Assembly (NCBI RefSeq): GCF_004209775.1
Contig: NZ_CP035914.1
Coordinates: 124,001-188,000, forward strand
DNA from: Synechococcus sp. WH 8101
GTDB taxonomy: Bacteria; Cyanobacteriota; Cyanobacteriia; PCC-6307; Cyanobiaceae
Direction of reading: 5' to 3'
Length of the DNA stretch: 64,000 bases
In this document: one piece after another, positions 51,049 through 59,577 of the stretch
How positions within the stretch are numbered: the stretch's first letter is position 1
Layout of the letters: every line of letters starts with the position of its first letter
Position numbers and translations under genes: made by a program
Notes under the pieces: model-generated
Database searches by the model: none
What the model saw: only the letters and a program-made list of their open reading frames with translations
Told to the model about the DNA's origin: nothing

Positions 51049-52443
51049 ATGGTTCTCCCCCTGGAGCTGGCCCAGCTGCCCGAGATCCTCACCCAGCTCA
51101 GCAGTCACGATCTGGAGGTGGCCGAGACCCTGATCGGGGTGATCCGCTTCCTGCTGATCTTCGTGGCGGCGCGCACGATGGCGGAAGTGCTGGTGCGGCT
51201 GCAGTTGCCCACCATCCTCGGTGAGCTCCTGGCTGGCGTGATCATCGGCGCCTCCGGCCTGCATCTGCTGGTGCCTCCCGACACCCAGGCCCAGCTCAGC
51301 CAGAGCTTTGTGTCGCTGATCAGCGGCTTGGCGGCGATCCCGCCCGACACGATCCCGGAGATCTACAACGAAACCTTCCCGTCGTTGCAGGCGGTGGCGA
51401 CGCTCGGTCTGTACGCGCTGCTGTTCCTCACCGGGCTGGAAAGCGAACTGGATGAACTGGTGGCGGTGGGCGGTCAGGCCTTCACCGTGGCCGTGGCCGG
51501 TGTGGTGCTTCCCTTCGCCCTCGGCACCTTCGGCCTGATGAGCCTCTTCCACGTGGAGCTGATCCCGGCGATCTTCGCCGGAGCGTCCATGACGGCCACC
51601 AGCATCGGCATTACCGCCAGCGTGTTCGGGGAGCTCGGTTACCTGAAAACGCGCGAGGGGCAGATTGTGATCGGCGCTGCCGTTCTCGACGACATTCTTG
51701 GCATTGTGATCCTGGCTGTGGTGGTGTCGCTGGCCACCGGCGGTTCCCTGGCGATTGCCCCGATCGTGAAATTGGTGGCTGCGGCGATCGTGTTTGTGGT
51801 GGCGGCGATCGGCCTCAGCCGCACCGCGGCACCTGCCTTCGACTGGCTGATCGACAAGCTCAAGGCGCCGGGGGAAGTGCTGGTGGCCTCCTTCGTGATC
51901 CTGTCGTTCAGCTGCTTTGCGGCCACGGCGATCGGCCTGGAGGCGGCCCTCGGCGCCTTTGCCGCTGGCCTGATCCTCAGCGGCTCCAAGCACAACCACG
52001 CCATTCAGCAGGCGGTGCTGCCGATCGTGACCCTGTTCGCCACGATCTTCTTCGTGCTTGTGGGTGCGGGCATGGATCTTTCGGTGATCAACCCGCTCGA
52101 TCCGGCCAGCCGCTCCGCCCTCGTGGTGGCCGGTTTCCTGCTGGTGATCGCGATCGTCGGCAAGATCGCATCGGGTTGGGCTTTCCTCAGCGACAAGCCC
52201 ACGCGCCGCCTGGTGGTGGGTCTGGGCATGATGCCCCGGGGTGAAGTGGGTCTGATCTTCCTCGGCCTGGGCACCAGTGCCGGCCTGCTCTCGCCCTCGC
52301 TGGAGGCGGCGATTCTGCTGATGGTGATCGGCACCACCTTCCTGGCTCCGATCCTGCTGCGCCTGGTGATCGGTGGCGACAAACCCGACGATGGCGACAG
52401 CGTTGATGAGGCGGTGGCGGCCGATCCGGTTGGCTTAATCTGA
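51049..52443 (+). CDS. CPA2-family cation/proton antiporter
   Basis: A 464-residue polytopic membrane protein with about 12-13 helices. LPTILGELLAGVIIGASGL at the N-terminus, FLTGLESELDEL, SMTATSIGITASVFGELG and GAAVLDDILGIVILAV (the conserved DD pair) are typical of Na+(K+)/H+ antiporters of the KefB/NapA type. It lacks the C-terminal TrkA-N domain of KefB. ATG 51049 is chosen; the long open frame upstream lies antisense to xfp. Likely roles are pH and Na+ homeostasis. Confidence 0.9.
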   Translation: MVLPLELAQLPEILTQLSSHDLEVAETLIGVIRFLLIFVAARTMAEVLVRLQLPTILGELLAGVIIGASGLHLLVPPDTQAQLSQSFVSLISGLAAIPPDTIPEIYNETFPSLQAVATLGLYALLFLTGLESELDELVAVGGQAFTVAVAGVVLPFALGTFGLMSLFHVELIPAIFAGASMTATSIGITASVFGELGYLKTREGQIVIGAAVLDDILGIVILAVVVSLATGGSLAIAPIVKLVAAAIVFVVAAIGLSRTAAPAFDWLIDKLKAPGEVLVASFVILSFSCFAATAIGLEAALGAFAAGLILSGSKHNHAIQQAVLPIVTLFATIFFVLVGAGMDLSVINPLDPASRSALVVAGFLLVIAIVGKIASGWAFLSDKPTRRLVVGLGMMPRGEVGLIFLGLGTSAGLLSPSLEAAILLMVIGTTFLAPILLRLVIGGDKPDDGDSVDEAVAADPVGLI

Positions 52444-52462
52444 TTGATTACGCCTTCTGGGA

Positions 52463-52813
52463 TCAGCCCTGCTCTCGCCGTGCCAACAGCAGAAACAGGC
52501 TCCAGCCCACCGTGATCAGGGCCAGGCTGGAGCCCCAGCCCGGCCCGAGCGTCCAGCTGAGCAGAAGCTGCAGCACCAGTCCCACGGCGAGGGCCAGCAG
52601 CAGGCTGCTGATCACCAGGGCGACCTGCTGGCCACCGCGGCTGAGGGGACCCTGGGCCAGGCTTTCCTCAAGGCGCTGGAGCGGGCCGCTGAGGGGGATG
52701 TAAAGCGCCAGCGCCCAGAAGAGGCCGCCGCGCAGCATGGCGGGATCCACCAGGGGGCCGAGGCCGCCGCTCCATTCGTTCACGATCCGCGCATCACCAG
52801 GGCTGCCTAGCAT
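52463..52813 (-). CDS. small membrane protein of unknown function
   Basis: A 116-residue protein with three predicted membrane helices: about 30-45, 64-88 and 92-110. The loop LSGPLQRLEESLAQGPLSRGGQQV lies between the first two. No family is recognised. It is convergent with the antiporter (19 bp apart) and divergent from the alpha/beta hydrolase (23 bp). Confidence 0.65.
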   Translation of the reverse strand: MLGSPGDARIVNEWSGGLGPLVDPAMLRGGLFWALALYIPLSGPLQRLEESLAQGPLSRGGQQVALVISSLLLALAVGLVLQLLLSWTLGPGWGSSLALITVGWSLFLLLARREQG

Positions 52814-52836
52814 CGCCAGCCCTGTGGGCGATTGCG

Positions 52837-53775
52837 GTGACCCTTGCTCCAGATGCTGCTCCGACCCGCCAGGTCGAGCCCTGGCGCTTCCGCGGCCATG
52901 CCGTGCATAGCCTCAGTTGCGGTCCCAGTGCCTCCAGTGCTGATCAAGGCCAGCCGGCCTTGCTGCTGGTGCATGGCTTCGGAGCCTCCACCGAGCACTG
53001 GCGCCACAACATCCCCGTGCTCAGCCGCAGCCATGAGGTGCATGCCATCGATCTGCTCGGCTTCGGCTGCAGTGCCAAGCCGGCGGAGCTCGCCTATGGC
53101 GGTGTCCTCTGGCGCGATCAGCTGGTGGCCTACGTGCAGGAGCGGATCGGCCGCCCCACGGTGATCGCCGGCAACTCCCTCGGTGGCTTCGCGGCCCTGG
53201 CTGCCGGTGCTGCCCTCGGCCCCGAGGCCGCCGGCGTGGTGCTGCTCAATGCGGCCGGACCGTTCAGCGACGAGCAGCAACCCGCCAAGGGCTGGGGCGC
53301 GATCGCCCGCCAGACGATCGGTGCGGCCCTGCTCAAGAGTCCACTGCTGCAGCGACTGCTGTTTGAGAACCTGCGCCGTCCGGCCACGATCCGCCGCACC
53401 CTCAACCAGGTGTACATCGATCGCACCAACGTCGATGACGCCCTGGTGGAAGCGATCCGACGCCCTTCGCTGGATCCGGGCGCTTTCGGGGTCTTCCGCA
53501 CCGTGTTCGACATCCCCCGCGGTCAGCCCCTCGATGAGCTGTTCGCGGTGTTGCAGGCTCCGCTGCTGTTGCTCTGGGGCATCCGCGATCCCTGGATCAA
53601 TGCCGCCGGTCGGCGTGCCAGTTTCCAGCGCCATGCCCCGGCAGCCACCACGGAGGTGGTGCTGGAGGCGGGCCATTGCCCCCACGATGAGGTGCCGGAT
53701 CAGGTGAATGCGGCCCTGCTCGACTGGTTGGCGAGCCTGCCGCCGCGGCAGGCATGTCGGCCAGAACACCGGTGA
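52837..53775 (+). CDS. alpha/beta-fold hydrolase
   Basis: A 312-residue hydrolase of the lipase/haloperoxidase-like group. LLLVHGFGASTEHWRHN carries the oxyanion hole, the nucleophile serine is in VIAGNSLGGFAAL, the acid in LLWGIRDPWI and the histidine in EAGHCPHDEVPDQ. Start at GTG 52837 (VTLAPDAAPTRQ) gives a sensible N-terminus. The substrate is unknown; in cyanobacteria such proteins have been linked to pheophytinase-like or ester hydrolysis, which is only a possibility here. Confidence 0.82.
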   Translation: MTLAPDAAPTRQVEPWRFRGHAVHSLSCGPSASSADQGQPALLLVHGFGASTEHWRHNIPVLSRSHEVHAIDLLGFGCSAKPAELAYGGVLWRDQLVAYVQERIGRPTVIAGNSLGGFAALAAGAALGPEAAGVVLLNAAGPFSDEQQPAKGWGAIARQTIGAALLKSPLLQRLLFENLRRPATIRRTLNQVYIDRTNVDDALVEAIRRPSLDPGAFGVFRTVFDIPRGQPLDELFAVLQAPLLLLWGIRDPWINAAGRRASFQRHAPAATTEVVLEAGHCPHDEVPDQVNAALLDWLASLPPRQACRPEHR

Positions 53776-53823
53776 TTCATGGTCGCGGCGGTACCTTCCC
53801 GCCAACCTGGATCCAACGGATCA

Positions 53824-54717
53824 ATGGCCATGACGCTCACGCAGCAGTCCGCGCCCTACGCCCATTGGGAGTATGTGCACCCCGAATCGGGTGATCGCCT
53901 CAGGATCGTGCCCGAGCGGGGCGGCCTGGTGAGTGAGTGGCGCTGCGATGGTCGCGAGGTGCTCTATTTCGACCAGGAGCGTTATGCCGACCCCAGCAAA
54001 AGCATCCGGGGCGGCATCCCAGTGCTGTTCCCGATCTGCGGCAATCTCCCCGGCGATGTGCTGCCCCTGGCCAGTGGGGAGTTCACCCTCAAGCAGCACG
54101 GGTTTGCCCGCGACCTGCCCTGGCAGCTGCAGCTGCTCGAGGATCAGAGCGGTGTGCGCCTCAGCCTTCACGACAACGAGGCGACCCGGACGGCCTATCC
54201 CTTCCCGTTTCTGGTGGTGATGGAGGTGCGACCCGTGCCCCAGGCCCTCGAGATCAGCGTCACGATCCGCCATCAGAGTGATGATCACCAGGGCAAGGAG
54301 CCCAAAAGCGACGCGGCTGCCGAAGCGATGCCCTTCAGCTTCGGCCTCCATCCCTATTTCAACGTCACCGACCTGAGTCGCACCCACCTGGAAGGGCTGG
54401 CGCCGGTGTGCCTCAATCATCTGGAGATGGCTGAAGCCGACACCGCCTCCCAGCTGGCCCGTCTGCCCGAGGGTGTGGACTTTCTTACCCGCCCCGCCGG
54501 CCCGGTGACCCTGGAGGATGATGTCGCCGGCACCCGGTTGCAGCTGCAACATCTCGATCCGATGGATCTCACCGTGGTGTGGACCGAGCCACCGCGGCCG
54601 ATGGTCTGCCTCGAGCCCTGGACCGGGCCGCGGCAGGCGCTGATCAGCGGCGATCGCAAGCTTGAGCTCGCTCCCGGTGAGAGCCGCACGCTCGGCTGCC
54701 GTTACGTGATCAGCTGA
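53824..54717 (+). CDS. aldose-1-epimerase / glucose-6-phosphate epimerase-like protein
   Basis: A 297-residue galactose mutarotase-like beta sandwich. RIVPERGGLVSEWRCDGREVL begins the fold, SIRGGIPVLFPICGNLPG is the conserved substrate loop, and FSFGLHPYFNV carries the catalytic histidine. The glutamate is in VCLEPWTGPRQAL. Family members interconvert alpha and beta anomers of sugars or hexose-6-phosphates. ATG 53824 or 53830 could be the start. It is convergent with glcE, overlapping it by 8 bp. Confidence 0.85.
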   Translation: MAMTLTQQSAPYAHWEYVHPESGDRLRIVPERGGLVSEWRCDGREVLYFDQERYADPSKSIRGGIPVLFPICGNLPGDVLPLASGEFTLKQHGFARDLPWQLQLLEDQSGVRLSLHDNEATRTAYPFPFLVVMEVRPVPQALEISVTIRHQSDDHQGKEPKSDAAAEAMPFSFGLHPYFNVTDLSRTHLEGLAPVCLNHLEMAEADTASQLARLPEGVDFLTRPAGPVTLEDDVAGTRLQLQHLDPMDLTVVWTEPPRPMVCLEPWTGPRQALISGDRKLELAPGESRTLGCRYVIS

Positions 54718-56025
54718 GGGGATACGGCGTCGCCACCCCCGGCAGGCGACCGCGGCTCAGTTGCTGGAGCGGATCAAATTCCCGTTTCAGCGCCTCGATC
54801 AGGGGGCGGGCGGGGGCATCGAGCCAAGCCGGTAGGGCCGCGCCGGGATCGGCCGGCTCCGGCTGCACCAGCACCGTGAGCTGGCCGCCCAGCAGGTTTA
54901 CCCGTTGCCGCAAGGCCTGCACCGCATACCCAGGCGTCCTTGGGGCATCGGCTGCGTTGGTGCTTTCTTGCCAGAGGTCGCCGCTGCCGGCCCCCGCCGC
55001 CAGCTCGCCCCGCCAGCCCTGGAGGCTGGACAGCTCCCGGCTGGCGAGCAGGTCGGCGACCCGGGCCGGCGGCAGGGCCAGACGCAGGAGCCAGGCGCAG
55101 GAGTCTGTGGGGGCAGCTGGGGTTGGCAGGGGACTGCCCCAGGAGTGTCGTTCCGCGCTCAGTTTGTGGTGCGCGGCGAGTGACTCGAGGCGGCTCAGCT
55201 GCGCCTCCAACGCCGCATCACTGACGCTGGCGATTCCCACCTGGATGCTCCAGGCGTGCGCTGTCGGGCCGGTGCAGGGGGCGGAGCATGGGTCGCCCTG
55301 CCAGTTGATCCATTCCGGGGTAAGCGTGCTGGCCCCCACCTCGGCGCGCCAGGCCTCCAGAGCCTGGAGCTCGCCTGCTACCCGCAGTTGGGCTCGGGCT
55401 GGCCGGATCGGCTGGGTGCGCAGGGTGAGGCTGTGGATCAGGGCGAGGCTGCCCCAGCTGCCGCAGAGCAGGCGCATCAGGTCGTAGCCAGCCACATTCT
55501 TGACGACGCGGCCGCCTGCCTGGGCGCTGATGCCATCGCTGCGGATGAGACCGATGCCGATGATCTGGTCGCGCACCCCCAGGTGCCGCTGGCGGAGGCC
55601 ACCGCTGAGGCCCCGCGCCACCAACCCACCGATGCTGCCGGCGGAGCGACCGGGTTCCGGCAGGAGTGGCTCAGGCGTGCTGCCCCAGGGCCAGTCGATC
55701 GGCAGCCACTGGTTGTGCACCGCCAGGGCCGCCTGGAGCTCGGCCAGGGGTAGACCCGCCTCCACGGTCACGGTGAGATCGTCGACGGCGTGGTGGAGGA
55801 TCCGCTTGAGTTGCCTGGTGCTCAGGCGCGGGTGGGCGCTGCCATCGGCGGCTGGTTGCAGGGGTGCGCCCCAGTGCAGTCGGGTGCCGAGTCCACAGGG
55901 CACCCAGGGGTGGCCGTCCTGGTGCAAACCGCGCACGGTGTCCTGCAGTTCACCCAGGCCGTCGGGTGCGATCAGCTCGTGATGGCGCGGTGACGCGGTG
56001 ATGGCAGCAGAGGCTCGGAGGCCAT
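54710..56025 (-). CDS. glcE: glycolate oxidase subunit GlcE (FAD-binding); 5' end unresolved
   Basis: About 425 residues of an FAD-linked oxidase subunit. LIAPDGLGELQDTVRGLHQD and PCGLGTRLHWG form the first part of the FAD-binding domain, and GSIGGLVARGLSGGLRQRHLGVRDQIIG and GGRVVKNVAGYDLMRLLCGSWG its core. With GlcF (58240-59577) and GlcD elsewhere, it would oxidise glycolate from photorespiration. The coding frame has no ATG, GTG or TTG between its stop upstream and residue HELIAPDG. The only good ATG, at 56025 (MASEPLLPSPRH), is in another frame that stops at 55972. Either a base is missing near 55980-56015, or a non-standard start is used. The left limit is certain, the right one not. Confidence 0.75.
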
Positions 56026-56034
56026 GATCGTGCC

Positions 56035-57489
56035 ATGACCATCGTGGTGATCGACGACGACCCCACCGGCTCCCAGACGGTGCACACCTGTCCGTTGTTG
56101 CTGCGCTGGGATCTGGACACGTTGCGCCGGGGCCTGCGCCATCCCTCCCCGTTGCTGTTTGTGCTCGCCAACACGCGGGCCCTTGCGCCGGCAGCCGCTG
56201 CAGCCCGCAATCGTGAGATTGCCAGCGCCCTGGTGGCGGCCCTGGCGGCGGAGGCGATTCCGCCTGAAGCGGTGCAGCTGGTGAGTCGGGGTGACTCCAC
56301 CCTGCGCGGCCATGGTGTGCTCGAACCCCAGGTGCTGGCGGAGGTCTGGCAGGCCGAGGTCGGCCCGGTGGATGCCACCTTGCACGTGCCCGCCTTCCTG
56401 CCGGGGGGGCGCACCACGGTGGGCGGAGTCCATTTGTTGCACGGCGAGCCGGTGCACCGGTCGGCCTTTGCCCAGGACCGCGTCTTTGGCTACAGCACCA
56501 GCGATCTGGCTGCCTGGTTGGAGGAGAAGAGCGCTGGTGCGATTGCCGCCGCGTCTGTGGCCAGATTGAATCTGGAGCTGCTGGATCGGGCAGACCGGGC
56601 TGGCTCTGAGGCGCTGGTCGGCTGGTTGGCAGCTCTCGACGGCAACCGACCGGTGGTGGTGGATGCAGAGCGGCCCGAGCAGCTTGCGGCCCTTGGCGCG
56701 GCGGTGGAAGCACTCAGGGGGCGCAAGCGCTTTCTGTTCCGTTCCGCCGCCAGTCTGCTGAATGGCTTGGTGGAGGGGGCAGGGCGGCCCCTCGGGCCTC
56801 AACCTCTCGATGCCGCCAGCCTGGCATCCCTGCGTCGTCGTGGGGCCACAGGCCAGGCGCTGCCAGGGCTCGTGTTGGTGGGGTCTCATGTGCCTCTGGC
56901 GGATCAGCAGCTGGCGGTGCTGCTGGCGGAGGAGCGTTGCGTGGGCCTGGAGCTGCCGGTGGCCCGGATCGCCCGGGTGCTGGAGGGGGGCAGCGCCGAT
57001 CTGTTGCTGGCGGATCTGGAACGGGAGTGGTTGGCGCGGTTGCGACAGCTGCTGGCGGCCGGGCGCACGCCGGTGTTGTTCACCAGTCGGGGTGAGTTGA
57101 GTTTCGGGATCGATGCTGCTGCCATGGAACGACGCCTGGCCTTCGGGATGGAGCTGGCCCGGTTGATGGCTCGCCTGGTACGCGGCCTGCTGCGCGGTGG
57201 CGTGCGCGGCGTGGCTGGCTCGGATGCGCAGGCGGCGCCAGCGTTGGGCTACCTGATCAGCAAAGGCGGAATCACCACCGGCACTGTGCTGGCGGAGGGG
57301 CTGGGGCTGGAGGCGGTGCAGCTGGAGGGCCAGCTCTTGCCTGGCTTGTCGCTGGTGAGGTCCCTGGGTGATGGTTCTGATGCTGTGGTTGGGCTGCCGA
57401 TCCTCACCTTCCCAGGCAACCTCGGCGACCCGAGCACCCTGGCGGAGGCTTGGCATTGGATGGAGTGGGGTGGGGCGGGGAATGCTTGA
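56035..57489 (+). CDS. four-carbon acid sugar kinase family protein (DUF1537)
   Basis: A 484-residue protein of the OtnK/DtnK type. Proteobacterial members phosphorylate D-threonate, D-erythronate and related four-carbon acids. The N-terminal substrate domain has VVIDDDPTGSQTVHTCPLLL, LANTRAL and VSRGDSTLRGH; the C-terminal nucleotide domain has LISKGGITTGTVLAEGL and ILTFPGNLGDP. ATG 56035 faces the presumed glcE start only 9 bp away. A role in salvage of sugar acids is inferred, and the substrate in cyanobacteria is unknown. Confidence 0.85.
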   Translation: MTIVVIDDDPTGSQTVHTCPLLLRWDLDTLRRGLRHPSPLLFVLANTRALAPAAAAARNREIASALVAALAAEAIPPEAVQLVSRGDSTLRGHGVLEPQVLAEVWQAEVGPVDATLHVPAFLPGGRTTVGGVHLLHGEPVHRSAFAQDRVFGYSTSDLAAWLEEKSAGAIAAASVARLNLELLDRADRAGSEALVGWLAALDGNRPVVVDAERPEQLAALGAAVEALRGRKRFLFRSAASLLNGLVEGAGRPLGPQPLDAASLASLRRRGATGQALPGLVLVGSHVPLADQQLAVLLAEERCVGLELPVARIARVLEGGSADLLLADLEREWLARLRQLLAAGRTPVLFTSRGELSFGIDAAAMERRLAFGMELARLMARLVRGLLRGGVRGVAGSDAQAAPALGYLISKGGITTGTVLAEGLGLEAVQLEGQLLPGLSLVRSLGDGSDAVVGLPILTFPGNLGDPSTLAEAWHWMEWGGAGNA

Positions 57490-57537
57490 GGCAAAGGCTG
57501 CGGCTCGGTTGTCTTCGAGCCCCCTCGACTCAACGCC

Positions 57538-58131
57538 ATGTCGTCTCCCAGCAAGCATCAAGCTCGCAATTTTCAAGCCCTGAACCTTCAAGCTCGAACG
57601 GGGCCTGAATCCGCTCGATCAAAGGCTTCTCCCGACTGTCTCGAGTTCGACAGTGTCGAGTCCGACAATCTCCAGCCCGACAGTGTCCATGGGTATGACG
57701 CATTGTCATACCTACGGACAGCCGAGGCATCGACAAGACCCTCCTCAACATCAGCCGCACCAGGCCCTGCGCCGCTGGATCCTGTGGTGAGTGTGCGCGT
57801 CAGAACCACCACGTTGGCAGAGCTGGAGTGGCTCAAGCGCCGTCTTGGCATGAATCGGAGCAACTGCATTCGGATGGCTGTTGAGCACTACCTCGCCGCC
57901 CATCGCCTGGAGTCTGTGGCCGGCGAGCAGTCGCGACTGATTCAGGAGTTGGAGGGGTGGCCAGCTGTGGAGACAGACCTCTGCAGTGGCGACATCGTGC
58001 GTTTGGCCACGCCGCTTCGGATCAACCGCTCCCAGACGAGCGACCTGGCCGTGGTGTTGCAGGCCAGCCCCTGGGTGGGCACCCATCCCACCCTCAGTGT
58101 TTGCCCCATGGACACCACCAGAACGATATGA
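57538..58131 (+). CDS. ribbon-helix-helix domain fused to the N-terminal half of a MazF-like toxin
   Basis: A 197-residue open frame. Residues 1-80 are low-complexity and encoded by 15-bp repeats. Residues about 83-122 (VSVRVRTTTLAELEWLKRR, then MNRSNCIRMAVEHYL) look like a ribbon-helix-helix DNA-binding domain, as in antitoxins. Residues about 150-197 (SGDIVRL, DLAVVLQAS, TLSVCPMDTT) resemble the first half of MazF/PemK RNases, but the catalytic Arg before AVV is missing. A GTG at 57967 could once have been a separate toxin start. The matching second half of the toxin continues at 58112-58312 in another frame. A GTG start at 57784 is possible for the DNA-binding part alone. The reading is by eye. 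Confidence 0.55.
   Translation: MSSPSKHQARNFQALNLQARTGPESARSKASPDCLEFDSVESDNLQPDSVHGYDALSYLRTAEASTRPSSTSAAPGPAPLDPVVSVRVRTTTLAELEWLKRRLGMNRSNCIRMAVEHYLAAHRLESVAGEQSRLIQELEGWPAVETDLCSGDIVRLATPLRINRSQTSDLAVVLQASPWVGTHPTLSVCPMDTTRTI
57556..57690 (+). repeat. two blocks of 15-bp tandem repeats
   Basis: Block 1 (57556-57600) is three units of the form YTTCAAGCYCKNAAC, encoding HQARN, FQALN, LQART. Block 2 (57631-57690) is four units of the form YCCGACAGTGTCGAG, encoding PDCLE, FDSVE, SDNLQ, PDSVH. Several units of block 2 contain the dyad CGACA-G-TGTCG. They are separated by 30 bp of related sequence. They may be iteron-like operators or a minisatellite within the coding frame. Confidence 0.8.
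57692..57712. repeat. perfect inverted repeat (8-bp arms)
   Basis: GGTATGAC and GTCATACC are perfectly complementary around the 5-nt loop GCATT. It lies directly after the tandem repeats and about 70 bp before the ribbon-helix-helix coding part. Candidate autoregulatory operator or RNA hairpin. Confidence 0.75.
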
Positions 58132-58144
58132 GCAGCCGACCCCC

Positions 58145-58312
58145 ATGACCGATCTCCCCTTCCCTTTTTTCCTGATGTTGGATCGTGTGAGTTGGGTGGA
58201 TCGTCAGGCGGTGCTGAGGCGGCACGGCCGTCTCAGCGATCAGGCGATGCTGCGTCTGCGCTCTGCACTGATGCGCTGGTTCGCTTGTTCCCCTGGGGGG
58301 CAGTCGCTCTGA
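58145..58312 (+). pseudogene. frameshifted C-terminal half of a MazF-like toxin
   Basis: A 55-codon frame, FLMLDRVSWVDRQAVLRRHG then RLSDQAMLRLRSALMRWFA. It matches the end of MazF/PemK proteins (pattern VMVDRI-x-VxRxxLG-x2-IGRLSxExMxxVxxAL). Reading the same frame upstream from 58112 gives PPERYEQPTP, equivalent to the EPTP segment before that block. One frame change at about 58105-58128 would therefore join it to the preceding ORF. It could be translated alone from ATG 58145 but would lack the active site. Its last 73 bp overlap glcF on the other strand. Confidence 0.5.
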
Positions 58313-59577
58313 GGCGCTGACAACCCGGTAGATCGGGCCAGCAGTTGCATCGGATGCAGGACCTCCGGACCATCGACCTCCAGGTGGCGGCGCAGTTGCA
58401 GGCTGCAGCCGATGTTGGCGCTCGCGATCACGCTGGCACCGGTGCCGCTCAGGTCTTGTGCCTTGATCTGGCCGAGTTCGGCCGCCTCGGCTGGCTGCAC
58501 CAGGTTGTAGATGCCGGCGCTACCGCAACACACGCCCACTTCGGTGGCCTCGCGCAGCTCCAGCTCCGGAATCGCCCGCAGCAGCTGGCGAGGCTGGGCG
58601 GTGATGCCCTGGCCGTGGATCATGTGGCAAGCATCGTGATAAGCCACTGCGATCGGCAGCGGTTGGAGGGAGCGGCGGAATGCGTCTGAGAGGCCCCGGG
58701 CCGCCAGGAATTCATGCACATCCAACACGGGGTAGGGAAAGCCGCTTTGCCCCTCGTTCAGCAGCTCGCCGTAGGCCTTCATGGTGTGACCACAGCCGGA
58801 GGCCGCCACCAACACCGCATCGAGGCCCTCGACTCCCGCGGCCGTAGAGAAGCTGCGAACTAGCTCGCTGGCCAGTTCCCGCGTCTGTTCGAGCTGCCCC
58901 TGGTGGTGGCTCACGGCACCGCAGCAGCCCTGATCCGCAGGGATCACCACCTCGAATCCGTTCGCCTGGAGCACCGCCACGGTGGCCTGATTCACATCCG
59001 GATCGAAGCAGCGCTGCACGCAGCCGAGCACCAGTCCCACCCGGCCGCGGCGTTCGCCCCGGGCCGGATTCAGCAGGGGAAAGCGATCCCTGAACCCCTC
59101 CGCTGCCAGGGGGGGCAACAGCGCCTCCATGGCCTCCAGCTGGGGTCCGAGCCAGCGGGGCAGGCCGGCGCGGCGGGCCAGGGTTTGGAGGGGTCCTCCT
59201 GCGTAGGCGCGCAGGGGGGTGAGCAGGGCGCGCAGCCGTTTGGGGTAGGGGAGCACCGCCAGCAGCAGCTGGCGGAAGCTCTGCTGCCAGGGAGAGCGCA
59301 GCTCGTCTGTGTTCAGCTTTGGCCGGGTCGCCTCGATCAGCTGGTCGTAGCGCACCCCGGAGGGGCAGGCGCTGACGCAGGCGAAGCAGCCCAGACAACT
59401 GTCGAAATGGGACGCCACGGTGGCATCGAGGCTCAGCTCGCCCGCTTCGATCGCCTTGAGGGTGTGGATGCGCCCCCTTGGTGAATCCATCTCCGTGCCC
59501 AACACCCGATAGCTGGCGCAGGTGGGGAGGCAGAAGCCGCAATGGATGCAGGGGTCGGTGGGGTCAGCGATCGCCAT
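58240..59577 (-). CDS. glcF: glycolate oxidase iron-sulfur subunit GlcF
   Basis: A 445-residue protein with two N-terminal [4Fe-4S] motifs (CIHCGFCLPTC and CLGCFACVSACP) and two CCG domains (VLGCVQRCF ... DQGCCGA and YHDACHMIHGQG ... GVCCGSAGIYN). It takes electrons from the GlcD/GlcE flavoproteins in glycolate oxidation. ATG 59577 gives the family start; it overlaps the end of the PhyH gene by 14 bp. The last about 25 residues (after LLARSTGL) are unlike the family and read through the antisense of the decayed toxin, so the original stop may have been lost. Confidence 0.92.
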   Translation of the reverse strand: MAIADPTDPCIHCGFCLPTCASYRVLGTEMDSPRGRIHTLKAIEAGELSLDATVASHFDSCLGCFACVSACPSGVRYDQLIEATRPKLNTDELRSPWQQSFRQLLLAVLPYPKRLRALLTPLRAYAGGPLQTLARRAGLPRWLGPQLEAMEALLPPLAAEGFRDRFPLLNPARGERRGRVGLVLGCVQRCFDPDVNQATVAVLQANGFEVVIPADQGCCGAVSHHQGQLEQTRELASELVRSFSTAAGVEGLDAVLVAASGCGHTMKAYGELLNEGQSGFPYPVLDVHEFLAARGLSDAFRRSLQPLPIAVAYHDACHMIHGQGITAQPRQLLRAIPELELREATEVGVCCGSAGIYNLVQPAEAAELGQIKAQDLSGTGASVIASANIGCSLQLRRHLEVDGPEVLHPMQLLARSTGLSAPQSDCPPGEQANQRISAERRRSIA

